Position numbers and translations under genes: made by a program. A model generated the notes under the pieces. That model was given only the letters and a program-made list of their open reading frames with translations. It did not search any database and was not told the DNA's origin. Of a DNA stretch of 64,000 bases, positions 1 to 9,140 are shown in pieces; within the stretch, counting starts at the first letter, position 1; each line of letters begins with the position of its first letter. The DNA lies in the NCBI GenBank assembly GCA_965215715.1, contig OZ244129.1, positions 1,984,001 to 2,048,000 of the forward strand, in the 5' to 3' direction. This DNA comes from HXMU1428-3 sp965215715 (GTDB lineage: Bacteria; Pseudomonadota; Alphaproteobacteria; Rhizobiales; HXMU1428-3).

Positions 1-2100
1 CTGTTCGGCATAAGCGGGGCCTTGGGCCTGCTTATGCTGGGCGGCTTTGTTGCTTGGCAAGTGTTTGTGCTTTGCCTGCCGGCGTTTGATCTGGCCCAGC
101 ATATGAAAGCCAAAGGGCTAGAGCATCGGTTGAGCTCTTCTGTGATTGTCACGGACCGAAGAGAGCGGTTGTTGCGTGCCTTTACAGCCAAGGATGGACG
201 TTGGCGTTTGCCAGTGCGCCAAGACAAAATCGCGCCACATTATTTTCAACTATTGCTGAATTTTGAAGATAAGGGCTTTTATGCGCACAAAGGCATAGAG
301 CCGAAAGCCTTTGTGCGGGCAGCGTGGCAATGGTTGAAAAATGGGCGTGTGATTTCTGGTGGCTCAACGCTTTCTATGCAGGTGGCGCGGTTATTGGAGG
401 GGCGCAAGGACCGGTCGCTGGCGACCAAATGGCGGCAAATCAAGCTGGCTTTGCAATTGGAGAAACGGTTTTCAAAGGCTCAGATCCTTGATCTTTATAT
501 TAAGCTCACCCCGTTTGGGGGCAATTTGGAAGGGGTGCGGGCGGCTTGCTTGGCTTATTTTGGCAAAGAGCCTAAGCGGCTTTCATTAGCTGAGGCGGCG
601 ACCTTGGTGGCGCTGCCGCAATCGCCAGAAGGGCGCCGGCCTGATCGGTTTCCCCAACGTGCCAAGACGGCGCGCGACCGGGTGTTAAAGCGGGCGTTTG
701 AAAATGAGATTATTTCGAAAGACGATTACCTTTATGCACTTCGCCAACCAATGGTGAGCAAGCGCCAGGCCTTTCCAATGTGGGCGGCCCATGTGGCCGA
801 ACGCATGGTGAAGACCACACCTGCTTCTACTGAGATAAAAACCAGCCTGTCGCGGCCCTTGCAGGTTAAGCTGGAGGCGCTGGCAAAATCTCACGCTTAC
901 CGGCTTGGCAAAGGGCTTTCGGCGGCCATTTTGGTGATCAACCATCAAAACGGAGATGTGCTCGCTCATGTGGGGGCTGCTGATTATCATGATGAAAGCC
1001 GCTTTGGGCCCATTGATATGACACGGGCGGTGCGCTCGCCTGGCTCAACTTTAAAACCATTTATTTATGGGATGGGATTTGATGCTGGCATGGTGCACCC
1101 TGAAAGTCTCATTGAAGATGCACCAGTGCGCTTTGGGCTTTATGCCCCAGAGAATTTTGATGGCAAATTTCATGGCACGGTTACCATTCGACAAGCTTTG
1201 CAAAAATCGTTAAACATTCCGGCGGTGAAATTATTAGCACGGATTAAACCATCGCGCTTTGGGGCCCGGTTTTCTTATGCTGGGATCCGGTCTTCCATGC
1301 CGAATAATTTATCTGTTGCGCTTGGCGGGGTGGGTTTTACGCTTAAAGATCTGGCCAAAGCTTATTTGCATGTGGCTAACCCTGGCTCGGCGCTTGATTT
1401 AAATTATCTGCACCCCTTGCCGCCGCGCTCTTCAACCCAAATTTTAAAACACCGCCCGCTGATGAGTGAGCGGGCTGCCTTTTATGTCACCCATATTTTG
1501 CGAGGGAGCCCACCGCCGAAAAATGCTAAACCTGGTGCTTTGGCATATAAAACCGGCACCTCTTATGGGTACCGCGACGGCTGGGCGGTTGGGTATGATG
1601 GGCAGCACTTGGTCGCGGTTTGGATTGGGCGGCCAGATGGCGGGCCAACAACCAACTTAACCGGCATTGGGGCTGCTGGGCCATTGCTGTTTGATGTGTT
1701 CCAGCATATTGGTGAAAAACGCGTACCCTTTGCCCGCCCGCCGCGCGGGGTGATTTTTGCCAGCGGTGATGACCTGCCCCCGCCCTTGCGCTGGTTTGAC
1801 AAGGAAAAACGCCGTTTAACCGCTCATAACGGCCAAGCTAAAATTGCCAAGGTGAAAATTTCTTTTCCTCCCAAGGGGGCTGAGTTTTATTTACCAAAGA
1901 AACGACCTGCCCCTATGCCCATTGCGCTGAAGGCTGAAGGGGGTAAATTGCCGCTGACCTGGTTGGTGGATGGAAAGATTGTGCCTTCCAAAGCGCATCT
2001 GCGCCAGAGTTTTCACAAAGTTAATTCTGCCGGTTTTGTGGAGTTTTCAGTGATTGATGCGTTGGGACGGACTGACCGCGTGCAAATTCGTGTGCGCTAA
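1..2100 (+). CDS. pbpC: Penicillin-binding protein 1C, 5' end outside window
   Basis: Bifunctional peptidoglycan synthase of the PBP1C class, anchored in the inner membrane and acting in the periplasm. The reading frame is open from base 1 and begins inside a hydrophobic membrane anchor, so the true start lies upstream; an internal TTG at 22 is not convincing. The glycosyltransferase (GT51) domain follows, with EDKGFYAHKG and GGSTLSMQ. The transpeptidase domain carries SPGSTLKPF (serine nucleophile about residue 339 counted from base 22), SLN in KSLNIPAV, and KTGTS at about 510. The last 90 residues fit the PBP1C C-terminal domain. In this family the gene usually follows an alpha-2-macroglobulin-like gene, which would lie to the left; that is inference. 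Confidence 0.93.
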   Translation: MFGISGALGLLMLGGFVAWQVFVLCLPAFDLAQHMKAKGLEHRLSSSVIVTDRRERLLRAFTAKDGRWRLPVRQDKIAPHYFQLLLNFEDKGFYAHKGIEPKAFVRAAWQWLKNGRVISGGSTLSMQVARLLEGRKDRSLATKWRQIKLALQLEKRFSKAQILDLYIKLTPFGGNLEGVRAACLAYFGKEPKRLSLAEAATLVALPQSPEGRRPDRFPQRAKTARDRVLKRAFENEIISKDDYLYALRQPMVSKRQAFPMWAAHVAERMVKTTPASTEIKTSLSRPLQVKLEALAKSHAYRLGKGLSAAILVINHQNGDVLAHVGAADYHDESRFGPIDMTRAVRSPGSTLKPFIYGMGFDAGMVHPESLIEDAPVRFGLYAPENFDGKFHGTVTIRQALQKSLNIPAVKLLARIKPSRFGARFSYAGIRSSMPNNLSVALGGVGFTLKDLAKAYLHVANPGSALDLNYLHPLPPRSSTQILKHRPLMSERAAFYVTHILRGSPPPKNAKPGALAYKTGTSYGYRDGWAVGYDGQHLVAVWIGRPDGGPTTNLTGIGAAGPLLFDVFQHIGEKRVPFARPPRGVIFASGDDLPPPLRWFDKEKRRLTAHNGQAKIAKVKISFPPKGAEFYLPKKRPAPMPIALKAEGGKLPLTWLVDGKIVPSKAHLRQSFHKVNSAGFVEFSVIDALGRTDRVQIRVR

Positions 2101-2113
2101 CTGAAAGCCGATC

Positions 2114-2239
2114 GTCTCCTTAACTTCCATGGTGAGATTTTTGCATTTTTAAAAGCTATGTCAAGGATTTCACTTGCGCTCCGCGTCCTTGACATAGCTT
2201 TTAAAAATGCCAAAGTCTAACCATGGAAGTTAAGGAGAC
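2114..2239. repeat. Long palindromic repeat, copy 1 (family R1)
   Basis: A 126-bp nearly perfect inverted repeat between pbpC and the next gene. The outer arms read GTCTCCTTAACTTCCATGG and its complement; the inner arms are AAAAGCTATGTCAAGGA and its complement around a short loop with CGCTCCGCG. Related copies lie at 14931, 21097, 42252 (expanded) and 53017. There is no terminal T-run, so it is not a simple terminator. It codes for nothing. Confidence 0.93.
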
Positions 2240-2316
2240 TTGCAGTCGCTGATCACCTTTTTTTGAGAATCATTTTTATTGCTGGGATTTGTTTTGTGCC
2301 TTAAGAACAAGTCCTT

Positions 2317-3732
2317 ATGAGCAATTTTTTAAACACACGCATCGTTTTGTTTTGGGGCTTGGGCATTTTTTTATGTCTGGCAGCCTTAGGGTTGTGCTTG
2401 GCCTCTTATCGGTTTTCTTATGATTATGCGGTGGCGCAAATGCCGGTTTGGGCTTTGGTTGCTGGCTTGATGAGTGTGGGGACAGTGTTTGTTGTATTGT
2501 GTTATTTGCTCACACAATTGGCCAGAGAGAAAAAGCGTTCTACTTGGTTTGTTGTGTTTATCTTTGCCATTGGGTTTGCGGCGCGGGTTTTGTTGATGGG
2601 CAGTGAGCCTGTTTTGGAAGATGACTACCAACGGTATCTATGGGATGGGGGCTTGGTTGCCAATGGGCTGAACCCTTATCTTTATAGCCCAGCTGATGTG
2701 CTGGAAGGGCGCGCTCTTATTTCTTATCAGCAGTTGGCCGATGAGGCTTATCCCATCGTGGAGCGGATAAATCATGGTCAATTGCGCACCATTTATCCTG
2801 TTGGGGCGCAGGCTTTGTTTGGGTTTGCGCATAAACTCTCCCCTTTTTCTTTGTTTGGGTGGCGCTTGGTTATTTTGCTTTGTGAGCTGGCCGCCTTTGC
2901 CTTGTTGCTCAAAATCGTTTGGCATTTTAAGCGCGATGAAATTTGGCTTGCCGCTTATTGGTGGAACCCACTGGTGATTAAAGAGCTGATTAACTCAGCT
3001 CATATGGAAGCTGTGTTGGTGCCGCTGATCTTGCTTGGGGTTTATGCCGGGTTAAAGCAGCGTTTTTTCACAGCAAGCTTTGCTTTTACCCTGGCTGCCA
3101 GTGTTAAAATTTGGCCTGCTTTGTTGTTGCCGCTTGTTTGGCGGCGGATGCTCTGGCAGCCCTGGTCGTTGATTAGTGCTGTTGGTTTTTCTGTTTTAAT
3201 CGGGGTGGCAATCATAGCCCCCTTTATTGCCTTTGGTTTGAATGATAGTTCGGGCCTTGTTGCCTATGCCATGAAGTGGAAAACCAATTCAGCCTTTTTC
3301 CCTACATTTGAAAAAGCAGTCTCTTGGGGGCTGACAGCGATTGGAAACACTGATTGGACACCTCTTGTGGCGCGCGGGTTGGTTGGGTGTGGGTTGCTGT
3401 TGGTGCTCGCCCGGCTTGTGTTTTCTCCTGCTAAGGGAGAGATTCAATTTTTATCTCATATAGTTATCATGTCATTGTTGATATTTTTGTTTAGCCCAGC
3501 GCAATTTCCTTGGTATCTTGTTTGGGTTGCGCCGTTTTTGGTGTTTCACCCCATTTGGGGGTTGATTTTGTTGGTGCCGCTTATGGCGCTTTATTATGCT
3601 GGATTTGCTTTGATGACCGCTGGTACGTTTGAACATTACCGTATTCCTTTGGCCTTTGTGGTTTGGGTGCCTGTTTGGGCCTTGTTGCTTTGGCAAGGGC
3701 GGGCCATTTGGAGATCCCCCGATGCGCCATGA
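2317..3732 (+). CDS. Polytopic membrane glycosyltransferase (GT-C / GT87-like)
   Basis: A 471-residue protein with about ten hydrophobic segments. The loop after the second or third segment contains EDDYQRYLWDGG and GLNPYLYSP, a pattern typical of lipid-linked-sugar mannosyltransferase-like GT-C enzymes (GT87/DUF2029), where the acidic residues sit in the first periplasmic loop. It probably moves a sugar from a polyprenyl phosphate donor to an acceptor outside the inner membrane. Its 3' end overlaps by 11 bp the next gene, a GT2 enzyme that could make such a donor, so the two are likely co-translated. The acceptor is unknown. Confidence 0.72.
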   Translation: MSNFLNTRIVLFWGLGIFLCLAALGLCLASYRFSYDYAVAQMPVWALVAGLMSVGTVFVVLCYLLTQLAREKKRSTWFVVFIFAIGFAARVLLMGSEPVLEDDYQRYLWDGGLVANGLNPYLYSPADVLEGRALISYQQLADEAYPIVERINHGQLRTIYPVGAQALFGFAHKLSPFSLFGWRLVILLCELAAFALLLKIVWHFKRDEIWLAAYWWNPLVIKELINSAHMEAVLVPLILLGVYAGLKQRFFTASFAFTLAASVKIWPALLLPLVWRRMLWQPWSLISAVGFSVLIGVAIIAPFIAFGLNDSSGLVAYAMKWKTNSAFFPTFEKAVSWGLTAIGNTDWTPLVARGLVGCGLLLVLARLVFSPAKGEIQFLSHIVIMSLLIFLFSPAQFPWYLVWVAPFLVFHPIWGLILLVPLMALYYAGFALMTAGTFEHYRIPLAFVVWVPVWALLLWQGRAIWRSPDAP

Positions 3733-4414
3733 AAAATTTATAAGCGTCGTCATCCCGGCCTTAAATGAAGAGAATGCCATTGGCGATGTGATTAGAGATT
3801 TGCCCGACTGGATTGATCAGATCGTGGTGGCTGATAATGGCTCGCGCGATAACACAGCGCCGATTGCTCAGGATCTAGGTGCAGATGTGGTGTTTGAATT
3901 AGAGCCTGGGTATGGCGCGGCTTGTTTGAAGGGGCTAAGCGTTGTCACTGAAGCTGATATTATTGTTTTTTTAGATGGTGATTATTCTGATTTTCCTGAA
4001 GATGTTCACAAGCTGGTGGACCCAATAGCACAAGAGACCCATGACTTTGTGCTTGGCTCTCGCTCCAAAGGCCAGGTGCAAAAGGGGGCTTTAACCAGCA
4101 CGCAAATTTTTGGCAATTGGCTATCTTGCTTTTTAATGCGCTTGCTTTGGAAAACGCCTTACAGCGACCTGGGGCCATTTCGCGCGATTGATGCAAAGCT
4201 ATTGCAAGACCTCAACATGAGAGATCGCAATTATGGCTGGACGATTGAGATGCAGATTAAGGCGCATGTGCAAAAGGCACGCATCTTGGAAGTGCCCATA
4301 CGCTATCGCCAACGGGTGGGGGTTTCCAAAATCTCTGGCACCATCAGTGGCACCTTTAAAGCAGGTTATAAAATTCTGGCTACCATTTACAAGTATAGAA
4401 ACTTGAAAGCCTAA
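3722..4414 (+). CDS. Glycosyltransferase family 2 (DPM1/polyprenyl-phosphate type)
   Basis: A 230-residue cytoplasmic glycosyltransferase with GT-A fold. Visible motifs are SVVIPALNEENAI at the N-terminus, VADNGSRDNT, and the metal-binding FLDGDYSDFP (DXD-like), followed by GSRSKG. I start it at the ATG at 3722, which has GGAG about 8 bases upstream; the longer frame from 3629 would run through the coding region of the upstream gene. There is no C-terminal membrane anchor. Family members transfer glucose or mannose from a nucleotide sugar to polyprenyl phosphate. The 11-bp overlap with the GT87-like gene suggests a donor-making and donor-using pair. Confidence 0.82.
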   Translation: MRHEKFISVVIPALNEENAIGDVIRDLPDWIDQIVVADNGSRDNTAPIAQDLGADVVFELEPGYGAACLKGLSVVTEADIIVFLDGDYSDFPEDVHKLVDPIAQETHDFVLGSRSKGQVQKGALTSTQIFGNWLSCFLMRLLWKTPYSDLGPFRAIDAKLLQDLNMRDRNYGWTIEMQIKAHVQKARILEVPIRYRQRVGVSKISGTISGTFKAGYKILATIYKYRNLKA

Positions 4415-4429
4415 AAGCTGGGTGTTGGT

Positions 4430-4459
4430 TTTTGCTTTAACTTCCATGGTAAGGCAAAG
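4430..4459. repeat. Degenerate single arm of the R1 palindrome / small hairpin
   Basis: The core TTAACTTCCATGGTAAGG resembles one R1 arm but the long partner arm is missing. What remains forms a short imperfect hairpin (TTTGCTTTAA pairing with TAAGGCAAA) between two convergent genes. It may be a decayed R1 copy that now sits at the shared 3' ends. Confidence 0.5.
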
Positions 4460-4477
4460 CGCGCAAATCTGCATTCT

Positions 4478-5023
4478 TTAATAACGCCAATTTTCTTTTG
4501 ATTTGAGCAATTGTCCCCAATGGTCATTATAGGGATGGATGAAAGGGGTAGCCCCTTTTTCGTTTACCATGGGGTATTTGTTGTTTGACCAACCGAATAA
4601 GCCTTGGGTTAGATTGACGACGCTTGTGGCGCCTGCATTTAATAAGTCTTGTTTTAAGTAGCGTGCCATTTTTGATGAACGAACACCAACCGAGCAGTAA
4701 AACACCACCCTTTTTCCTTTCACTTGCTGGCCATATTTTTTCATAAATTGAGAAGCCCAGCTGGAAGGGTTTAATTGGTAAGCGCCTTTGATGTGGCTGA
4801 TTTCAAATTCGCGTTTTTCCCTCACATCAAAGATGATAAAATCTTGGGTTTCGTTTTTTTTGATGGCTTTTAATAAGGTATCTGCTCGCAGATGGGAGAC
4901 ACCAGGGTAATCGGCTTGGATGTCTTTGTGAACAGCAGTGAGCGTAAAGTCAGCTGCTTGCAGGCTTGATGGTAACAAGAGAACACTTATCACCAAAAGA
5001 AGCTGTTTTAGTTTGCTTTGCAT
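4478..5023 (-). CDS. Exported rhodanese-like protein
   Basis: A 181-residue protein with a clear N-terminal signal peptide (hydrophobic LLLVISVLLLPSSLQAA), so it acts in the periplasm. The single rhodanese domain includes FIIFDVREKREFEISHIKGA and an active-site loop CSVGVRSSK whose cysteine would carry the persulfide. It follows hypF with no spacing: hypF stops at 5024 and this ATG occupies 5021-5023, with the ribosome site GAAGGGCG inside the end of hypF. That implies translational coupling. The substrate is unknown, and a role in hydrogenase metabolism is only suggested by position. Confidence 0.85.
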   Translation of the reverse strand: MQSKLKQLLLVISVLLLPSSLQAADFTLTAVHKDIQADYPGVSHLRADTLLKAIKKNETQDFIIFDVREKREFEISHIKGAYQLNPSSWASQFMKKYGQQVKGKRVVFYCSVGVRSSKMARYLKQDLLNAGATSVVNLTQGLFGWSNNKYPMVNEKGATPFIHPYNDHWGQLLKSKENWRY

Positions 5024-7393
5024 TTATTCGCCCTTCATAAACTGAGCCGCCGCGATTAACGCTTGGCCGTAACTTATGCCACCATCATTGGCAGGAAGCT
5101 TGTGTTGGGTCAGGGGTGTTAGGCCCTGCGCTTCCAGCATAGGGACCACCGCTTCCAGCAAGGTTTGGTTTTGAAAGCAGCCGCCTGACAATGCGATTTT
5201 GGTTGGGTGTTGGCCTGTTAGGCCTTTACAAACTTGTTGCACCCAATCGTTAAAAATCTTAGCAAGGCTTTTGTGAAATTTTGTGGCAATGAAGCTGTTG
5301 TCTTTGCCAGCTTCCAAATCTGCCAACAGGCTTTGCCATAAAGGGGCAAAGTCAAGCCGGTTGAGGCCATTTTCATTTCTAATGTCAGCCTTGTAAAGGT
5401 CTTGGTTTGGCAAATCTTGCAGCAAAGATTTTGAGACAAGCGCTTCTAGTGCCATGGCAGCTTCGCCTTCATAGGTGACGCTATCAGGGGATAAATTTAA
5501 ACTTGCCGCAACCGCATCAAACAAACGCCCGCATGATGAGCCTTTGGGGGTGTTAAGGCCCTTGTTCATCATGGCCTGTAAAGTTGGGGTGGGCTTTTCA
5601 TTTAAGTATGCCCATAAGGGCAGGTTGGGATATTGGCTTTGAAGCTTTTCATAGCCAATTGCGGTTTCTAAATGGGCGACCAGATTGCGCCATGGTTCTT
5701 TTACTGCTGCGGCTGCGCCTGGCATGGGAACGGCCGGTAACGAACCGATGCGTTGAAAATCATGATAATCGCCATAAAACAGCTCGCCACCCCAGATGGT
5801 GCCATCAAGCCCAAAGCCAACTCCATCCATGATGAGGCCGAGGCACTTTTCTTCCTCAATACCAATGCCGTTTTCCCCCATCGCTGCGGCCATATGAGCG
5901 TGGTGGTGCTGCACGTCAATGAGGGGCAATTGGTCTTTTTCGCTGATTTCCTGACCATATTTACTGGATAAATAATCTGGATGTTTGTCGATCACCCTTA
6001 GCTTTGGTTGATGATCAAACAAGTCTGTGTAGAGGGCGATGGATTTTTGATAGGCGGTAAAGGTGGCCAGCTGTTCTAAATCACCTTGGTGTTGGGAGAG
6101 AATGGCTTTGCCGTTTTTTAGCAGGCAAAAAGTTGATTTGAGTTCGCCGCCAAGGGCCAACAAGTCCGGGGCGTTTTCAAATCCTTTTGGCAGTTCAATG
6201 GGGGCTGGCGCATACCCTCTTGCACGGCGCAATTGAGTGGGCTTGCCAAGGGTGATGCGGGCCACACTATCATCAACGCGATTGGTGATGGGCCGGTTAT
6301 GTAGGAGAGCAAAGTCGGCAATGGTTTTCAACTCCTTGCAGGCTTGTTCATCCTCAATGATTTGCGGCGTGTTGGAGAGGTTGCCGCTGGTCATAATCAA
6401 GGGCTCATCAAAATGGCTGAGCAAGATATGGTGCAAAGGTGTGTTGGGCAGCATGAAACCGAGTTGGGCTAAATTTGGGGTGCAGGCCTGGGGCAAAGAT
6501 TTTTGGCCTTTATCGACCAAAACAATTGGGGCCGCATGGCTTTGCAACAAATCTTGTTCTGGTTGGGTGAAATGGCCGTAACGGCGTGCGGTTGCGATGT
6601 CCTTTACCATTAGCGCAAAGGCTTTGTTTGAGCGTTTTTTGCGTGTGCGCAGAGCCTTCACGGTATCTTCATTGGTGGCCAGGCAAGCAAGCTGGAACCC
6701 GCCAAGGCCCTTTATCGCACCAATAAAACCCGCTTTGAGCAGATCAGATGTTGCCTGCAAGGGATCTTGATCAAAAGCGGGGTGTTGTTGTTGTTCATTC
6801 AACCAAACAAGTTCCAGGTGCGGGCCACAGTTTGGGCAAGCGATCGGTTGGGCATGAAAGCGCCTGTCATTTGGGTCTTCATATTCTGTGCGGCAGGCTT
6901 GGCACATTTCAAAGCTTGCCATGGAAGTCGTGGCCCGGTCGTAAGGGGCCTCATGAATGATTGTTAGACGCGGGCCGCAATGGGTGCAATTGGTAAAGGG
7001 GTAGTGATAGCGCCGCTCGGTGGGTGAATTGATTTCTTCTATGCAGGCTGGGCAGGTTGCTGCATCAGGGGAGATTTGGGTTTGCATGTCCCCCTTTTGG
7101 CTCTTGGCAATGGTAAACTGTTCGAAGCTGTGTTGTGTCGCAGCTCGCTCCACATTGACATGCGCGATTTGGGCAAGGGGGGGATGTTCGCTTCTTAAGC
7201 GGCTTACAAATGTTTCGGCCTGACTTTCAGTTGCATTGAGAAGAACCTCAACCCCTTGACTATTGTTTAAGACCTGACCTTTTAAGCCCATTTGTGTGGC
7301 CAGTTGCCAAACAAAGGGGCGAAAGCCAACGCCTTGCACAATTCCGCTGACTGTTATGCTGACGGTTTGAAGGTGTGTAACATGCGTGTTCAT
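5024..7393 (-). CDS. hypF: Carbamoyltransferase HypF, [NiFe] hydrogenase maturation
   Basis: HypF turns carbamoyl phosphate into a carbamoyl adenylate and passes the group to the C-terminal cysteine of HypE, the source of the cyanide ligands of the NiFe active site. The 789 residues have the full family architecture: acylphosphatase domain (about 10-95, GIVQGVGFRPF), two CxxC-x18-CxxC zinc fingers (from C114/C117), a YrdC-like nucleotide-binding domain (about 210-385) and a Kae1-like domain with HHHAHMAA, DGVGFGLDGT and SGGCFQN. The matching hydrogenase, hupSLC, is about 30 kb away. The other hyp genes are not in this window. It is co-transcribed with the rhodanese gene. Confidence 0.97.
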   Translation of the reverse strand: MNTHVTHLQTVSITVSGIVQGVGFRPFVWQLATQMGLKGQVLNNSQGVEVLLNATESQAETFVSRLRSEHPPLAQIAHVNVERAATQHSFEQFTIAKSQKGDMQTQISPDAATCPACIEEINSPTERRYHYPFTNCTHCGPRLTIIHEAPYDRATTSMASFEMCQACRTEYEDPNDRRFHAQPIACPNCGPHLELVWLNEQQQHPAFDQDPLQATSDLLKAGFIGAIKGLGGFQLACLATNEDTVKALRTRKKRSNKAFALMVKDIATARRYGHFTQPEQDLLQSHAAPIVLVDKGQKSLPQACTPNLAQLGFMLPNTPLHHILLSHFDEPLIMTSGNLSNTPQIIEDEQACKELKTIADFALLHNRPITNRVDDSVARITLGKPTQLRRARGYAPAPIELPKGFENAPDLLALGGELKSTFCLLKNGKAILSQHQGDLEQLATFTAYQKSIALYTDLFDHQPKLRVIDKHPDYLSSKYGQEISEKDQLPLIDVQHHHAHMAAAMGENGIGIEEEKCLGLIMDGVGFGLDGTIWGGELFYGDYHDFQRIGSLPAVPMPGAAAAVKEPWRNLVAHLETAIGYEKLQSQYPNLPLWAYLNEKPTPTLQAMMNKGLNTPKGSSCGRLFDAVAASLNLSPDSVTYEGEAAMALEALVSKSLLQDLPNQDLYKADIRNENGLNRLDFAPLWQSLLADLEAGKDNSFIATKFHKSLAKIFNDWVQQVCKGLTGQHPTKIALSGGCFQNQTLLEAVVPMLEAQGLTPLTQHKLPANDGGISYGQALIAAAQFMKGE

Positions 7394-7473
7394 TATTGTT
7401 ATTTTATCGTTTTCTCATGGCTTTGCCATTTAAAAAAACGACGCAGTTAATGGAGCTCTTAACTCAAGCTCAT

Positions 7474-7992
7474 TTAACCAATAACATTGGCAAATGCTTC
7501 TGGGTAAATTAACTCTCCTGCTGGGGGGGCATTATCTGACCATTTGCAGGCGAGTAAAAACGGGCCATCATAAGGGCCATTATAGGGCTGGGCGGTGGCT
7601 TGAGCATAGCCAAAGCGGCCATAATAATTTTCTTCCCCCAACACAAAGACTAGTTTTTCTTTTGCTGCCATTAGATCCGCATGAGATCGTTTGATTAATT
7701 CAGAGCCTAACCCTTTACCCTGCCAGACAGGGTCCATAATAAAAGGAGCCATGACAAGGGCATCATGAATTTTATTTTCATAGGAAATTTTTAAACGAGA
7801 ATAAGCAATCACGCCGGTTATTTCTTGATTACGGTCAATAACAGAAACATGGACCAGATCATTTTTTTCTTTTAGCTCTCTCATAAAGCGAGCTTCGTCT
7901 TTGCGCAAAAAGACCCGCTCTATCAAAGCGTATATTTGATGCCAATCATTTTCTTCTACACGGCGAATTTCGCCAGTATTTCTCTCGCTCAT
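7474..7992 (-). CDS. GNAT family N-acetyltransferase
   Basis: A 172-residue single-domain acetyltransferase of the YhbS-like type. The acetyl-CoA binding signature is visible as DPVWQGKGLGSELIKRSHADL (motif A, Q/RxxGxG/A) in the middle, followed by a motif B region FVLGEENYYGRFGY, where the xxYYGRFGF pattern is typical of COG3153. The start at 7992 has no strong ribosome site; the N-terminus (SERNTGEIRRVEEND) matches the family. The substrate cannot be deduced. It is separated from hypF by about 80 bases. Confidence 0.85.
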   Translation of the reverse strand: MSERNTGEIRRVEENDWHQIYALIERVFLRKDEARFMRELKEKNDLVHVSVIDRNQEITGVIAYSRLKISYENKIHDALVMAPFIMDPVWQGKGLGSELIKRSHADLMAAKEKLVFVLGEENYYGRFGYAQATAQPYNGPYDGPFLLACKWSDNAPPAGELIYPEAFANVIG

Positions 7993-8165
7993 AATTTATT
8001 TTATCTGACCAGCACTTATTTGATGCCTAATATAATAGGATTATTTAGAAGATATATCTATTGTTTTTTGATTTGAAAAGATTTTTTGTTGAATAAATGA
8101 GCACAATTTGAAAGCTTAAAATTTCGCTATTTTTTATTTTTTTAATATAAAACAGTGGTGTAATT

Positions 8166-9098
8166 TTAAGTACTAATCTTGAACTCTCCTTTTAACCCGT
8201 TGACAAAATCTTTTGTTTTTACAGGTTTTCTTCCTTCTCTTTGAATCTCTATAAGCTGAATTGCCCCTTGAGCACAATTCACAATTATAGTCTGTTCACT
8301 GATTTCTTTATGGTCAGGCACATAAGGTACAATTTCGGATCTTAATATTTTAATTCGTTCAATTTTATTTGGGGCTGTTTGCGCTTCGAACCATGCGCCA
8401 GGAAAGGGGCTGAGGCCGCGAATATGATTATGAATCTCTTGTGCTGTTTTTGACCAATCTATGCGTGTTTCACTTTTAGAAATTTTGGTTGCATATGTGA
8501 CGCCCTCTTGAGATTGAGAGGTGGCCTTCAAAGTGCCTTGCTCAAGCCCGTCTAATGCTTGGCCAAGTAAATGGGCGCCTTTGTGCATCATCTCATCATG
8601 CAAATCACCGGCTGTCATCGTCTGCGTTATGGGGATCTCATCGGTTAGAAGGATATCTCCGGTGTCCAACCCTTCATCCATCTGCATGATCATCACACCT
8701 GTTTTTGTGTCACCTGCCATGATGGCCCTTTGAATGGGGGCTGCACCGCGCCATCTTGGTAACAAAGACCCGTGAACATTTAAACACCCATGAGGGCAGG
8801 CCTCAAGGATGGGTTTTGGCAACAACAAACCATAAGCGATCACGACAGCAACATCGGCTTTGAGCGCTTTGAATTCTTCTTGGGGACCTTCTTTTTTTAA
8901 GCTTTGCGGGGTAAAGACTGGGATGCCTTGCTCGTCTGCAAACGTGTGAACCGGCGTTTTGCGCACTTTGCCACCGCGCCCGGCTTTGCGAGGCGGTTGG
9001 GAATAAACGGCGACCACCTCATGCCCTTTTTCTAAGATCTTGGACAGAGTTGGGATGGAAAACTCAGGGGTTCCCATGAAAATAATGCGTAATGTCAC
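8166..9098 (-). CDS. fmt: Methionyl-tRNA formyltransferase
   Basis: Transfers the formyl group from 10-formyl-tetrahydrofolate to initiator Met-tRNA. The 310-residue length is normal. The N-terminal formyltransferase domain starts MTLRIIFMGTPEFS, and the catalytic loop HGSLLPRWRGAAP lies at residues 109-121, with the Asn-His-Asp set (LNVHGS and DTGDIL). The C-terminal OB-like domain begins near ISKSETRIDWSK. def lies immediately upstream on the same strand, 42 bases away, the standard bacterial def-fmt pairing for formylation and deformylation. Confidence 0.97.
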   Translation of the reverse strand: MTLRIIFMGTPEFSIPTLSKILEKGHEVVAVYSQPPRKAGRGGKVRKTPVHTFADEQGIPVFTPQSLKKEGPQEEFKALKADVAVVIAYGLLLPKPILEACPHGCLNVHGSLLPRWRGAAPIQRAIMAGDTKTGVMIMQMDEGLDTGDILLTDEIPITQTMTAGDLHDEMMHKGAHLLGQALDGLEQGTLKATSQSQEGVTYATKISKSETRIDWSKTAQEIHNHIRGLSPFPGAWFEAQTAPNKIERIKILRSEIVPYVPDHKEISEQTIIVNCAQGAIQLIEIQREGRKPVKTKDFVNGLKGEFKIST

Positions 9099-9140
9099 CT
9101 GTTTGTTCCTGTAAGACGTGTTGCCCTGTATTTTCTTTGG

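Noticed and set aside
2114..2239. R1 palindrome as a rho-independent terminator of pbpC
   Set aside because: The stem is far too long, there is no T-run after it, and the same element occurs between codirectional genes and upstream of starts.
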